NCBI RefSeq assembly: GCF_002157685.2
Contig: NZ_AP026738.1
Span: 1,488,001-1,552,000, forward strand
DNA: 64,000 nucleotides
Reading direction: 5' to 3'
From: Comamonas thiooxydans
GTDB lineage: Bacteria; Pseudomonadota; Gammaproteobacteria; Burkholderiales; Burkholderiaceae_C
A program made the position numbers and the translations under genes. The notes beneath the pieces were generated by a model. That model searched no databases. It saw nothing but the letters and a program-made list of their open reading frames with translations, and was not told where the DNA came from. Below are positions 62,587 to 64,000 of this stretch, piece by piece. The stretch's first letter is position 1; every line of letters begins with the position of its first letter.

Positions 62587-64000
62587 ATGAAAAACAATAT
62601 GAAGAAACTCACGCCCATCGCAGTGGCGGCGCTGCTGTCCTTGGGTATGGGAGCGGTTCAGGCGGGGGAGACTGTCGAGCTGGGAGATGGCCTCAAGTTC
62701 GACTGGCGTCTGAACGTGAGCTATGGCCTGGGTGTTCGTCTGGATAACCCGTCTCCGGTGCTGAACACGGACGGCAACAACAATTTCAAGAAAGGTGCTC
62801 TGACGGCGAACCGACTGGGTGCCGTCTGGGAGAGCAAGCTGTCAAAAGGCGACAGCGGCTTTGTGCTGAACGCCAGCACCTTCTATGACGACGTTTACCA
62901 CCAGCGCAACGACAACAAGGGCCCGATCAGCACGGCCGGTCCCGTGGACGAGTTCAACTCTGCTGCCAAGCGCTATGGTGGCGGCTATTCACGCCTGCTG
63001 GATACCTACGCCTACACCAGCTTCAACATGGGCGAGGCCCGCGCCACGGTACGCTTGGGCAAGCAGGTGGTGAACTGGGGCGAGTCCATGTACTTTGCCA
63101 ATATCGCTGCGGCCCAGGGACCCAGTGATGCCGCAAAGGCAGCTTCGCCTGGCGCTGAGGTCAAGGAAATCCTGCTGCCTGAAGACCAGATCTCGGCCTC
63201 GCTGGAAGTCAGTCCCAAACTCTCGCTGCTTGGCCACTACCAGTTCGGCTTCCATGAAACGCTGCTGCCGGCTCCCGGCATGTACACCAGCACCAGCAAT
63301 GCCCTGGGCCCTGGTGCCTCCTGCCTGGGTGTCTACAACGGTGCGACCTGTCGCGGCCTGCGACGCGGTACCGACATCCGGCCCAGCAGCTCGGGTCAGT
63401 GGGGTATCGGCGGTCGCTACCGCGTCACCGACGAGACGGAAGTCGGTCTGTACTACCTGAACTACAACGACCGCACTCCATCGCTGGTCGTGAACATGAA
63501 TGGTGCGATACCGACCGGCTATCAGGTTCGCTATTTCGACGATATCAAGATGCTGGGAACGACGGTCAGCACGACCTTCGGCAAGTTCTCTGCATTTGGT
63601 GAAGCCAGCTATCGAAAAGGTACGCCAGTGCTCAACGGCAATGGTGTGGCGGTGCGTGGCGATGTGGTGCAGGGCAACGTCGGCGGTATCTTCAATATCG
63701 GCCGCACCGGTATCGCGGACGACATGTCCCTGGCTGCCGAAATTTCCGGCTCTCGCGTGATCAGTGTGGCCGATGGTAGCTCTACCGATAACCTGAGCTT
63801 CAAGACCCGTAACTCTCTGGTGGCCGGTGCGACCCTGACGCTGGGCTACCCCGGCATCTTCGAAGGCTGGGATCTGAGTATCCCCATCAGCTACCAGTCG
63901 CAGCTGCGCGGCCGTTCTCTGGTCGGCACCTTCGGCGGCGGCCAGAGCGACAGCCGGTTGAGCATTGGCGCGACTTTTGTTCGCAAGAGCAATTTCTCGA
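62587..64000 (+). CDS. DUF1302 outer-membrane protein, 3' end outside window
   Basis: The frame is open from ATG 62587 to the window end, at least 471 codons. It starts with a signal peptide (MKNNMKKLTPIAVAALLSLGMGAVQA, cleaved before GETVELGDGLKFDWRLN) and continues with beta-strand-rich sequence (GDGLKFDWRLNVSYGLGVRLDNP, ATVRLGKQVVNWGESMYFANIAAAQGP, QWGIGGRYRVTDETEVGLYYLNYND), the GKQVVNWGES block being typical of DUF1302. These proteins are thought to be outer-membrane beta-barrels for hydrophobic compounds. It pairs with DUF1329 and is a candidate steroid port. Confidence 0.85.
   Translation, partial: MKNNMKKLTPIAVAALLSLGMGAVQAGETVELGDGLKFDWRLNVSYGLGVRLDNPSPVLNTDGNNNFKKGALTANRLGAVWESKLSKGDSGFVLNASTFYDDVYHQRNDNKGPISTAGPVDEFNSAAKRYGGGYSRLLDTYAYTSFNMGEARATVRLGKQVVNWGESMYFANIAAAQGPSDAAKAASPGAEVKEILLPEDQISASLEVSPKLSLLGHYQFGFHETLLPAPGMYTSTSNALGPGASCLGVYNGATCRGLRRGTDIRPSSSGQWGIGGRYRVTDETEVGLYYLNYNDRTPSLVVNMNGAIPTGYQVRYFDDIKMLGTTVSTTFGKFSAFGEASYRKGTPVLNGNGVAVRGDVVQGNVGGIFNIGRTGIADDMSLAAEISGSRVISVADGSSTDNLSFKTRNSLVAGATLTLGYPGIFEGWDLSIPISYQSQLRGRSLVGTFGGGQSDSRLSIGATFVRKSNFS

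Overview
The window is GC-rich beta-proteobacterial DNA and almost certainly comes from Comamonas testosteroni or a very close relative. Two products are recognisable: a 125-residue Delta5-3-ketosteroid isomerase with Tyr14, Asp38 and Asp99 (41143-41520), and a 257-residue 3-alpha-hydroxysteroid dehydrogenase with Ser114, Tyr155 and Lys159 (40211-40984). Both match the classic C. testosteroni enzymes. The rest of the window reads as a large steroid and bile-acid catabolic region with two or three short accessory insertions.

Layout. 1-4.5 kb: end of a thiolase gene, a LuxR-type regulator (candidate TesR/TeiR-like activator) and a membrane diguanylate cyclase. 4.7-18 kb: side-chain activation and beta-oxidation genes: an AMACR-like CoA epimerase, an SDR, a thiolase, a FadB/FadJ-type bifunctional enzyme, a GMC oxidoreductase, an acyl-CoA dehydrogenase made of two fused copies, an MFS carrier and an acyl-CoA synthetase. 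18-29 kb: a D-aminoacylase-type amidohydrolase, a second MFS carrier with an EthD-like protein, a KshA-type Rieske oxygenase, an SDR, a third MFS carrier, an aldehyde dehydrogenase and a 7-alpha-HSDH-like SDR. 29-36 kb: an unrelated accessory stretch (LysR, a DsbA-like gene broken by an amber codon, a degenerate metallo-beta-lactamase-fold Tat lipoprotein, SnoaL-like, aminoglycoside kinase, GNAT, nucleotidyltransferase). 36-41.5 kb: two Old-Yellow-Enzyme/FadH-type reductases, divergent from hsdA and followed by ksi. 41.5-47.2 kb: another accessory stretch (GNAT-Rnk fusion, YjaB-like GNAT, LysR/SDR pair, unknown proteins, a GFA remnant). 47.2-61 kb: a long operon resembling the mycobacterial igr locus (ChsH2-like, ACAD, ChsH1-like, Ltp2-like aldolase, ACAD), followed by FATP-type CoA ligase, MBL hydrolase, an ACAD pair and a second CoA ligase. 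61-64 kb: a DUF1329/DUF1302 envelope pair, the latter cut by the window end.

How it fits together (inference). Bile acids would enter through the envelope and MFS proteins and be oxidised or isomerised on the rings by HsdA, Ksi, the 7-alpha-HSDH-like SDR, KshA and the OYE reductases. Their acidic side chain would be activated by CoA ligases and shortened in two rounds: fused ACAD, aldehyde and aldehyde dehydrogenase, then the igr-like ACAD/hydratase/aldolase operon to a 17-ketosteroid.

The most interesting unannotated signal is an 18-bp inverted repeat, consensus ATCGTCC-N4-GGACGAT. It is found as a perfect copy at 20651 and as diverged copies at 5977, 24153, 26477, 28191, 40130 and 48114. 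Nearly all lie 35-75 nt upstream of a steroid gene start. They look like operators of one regulon.
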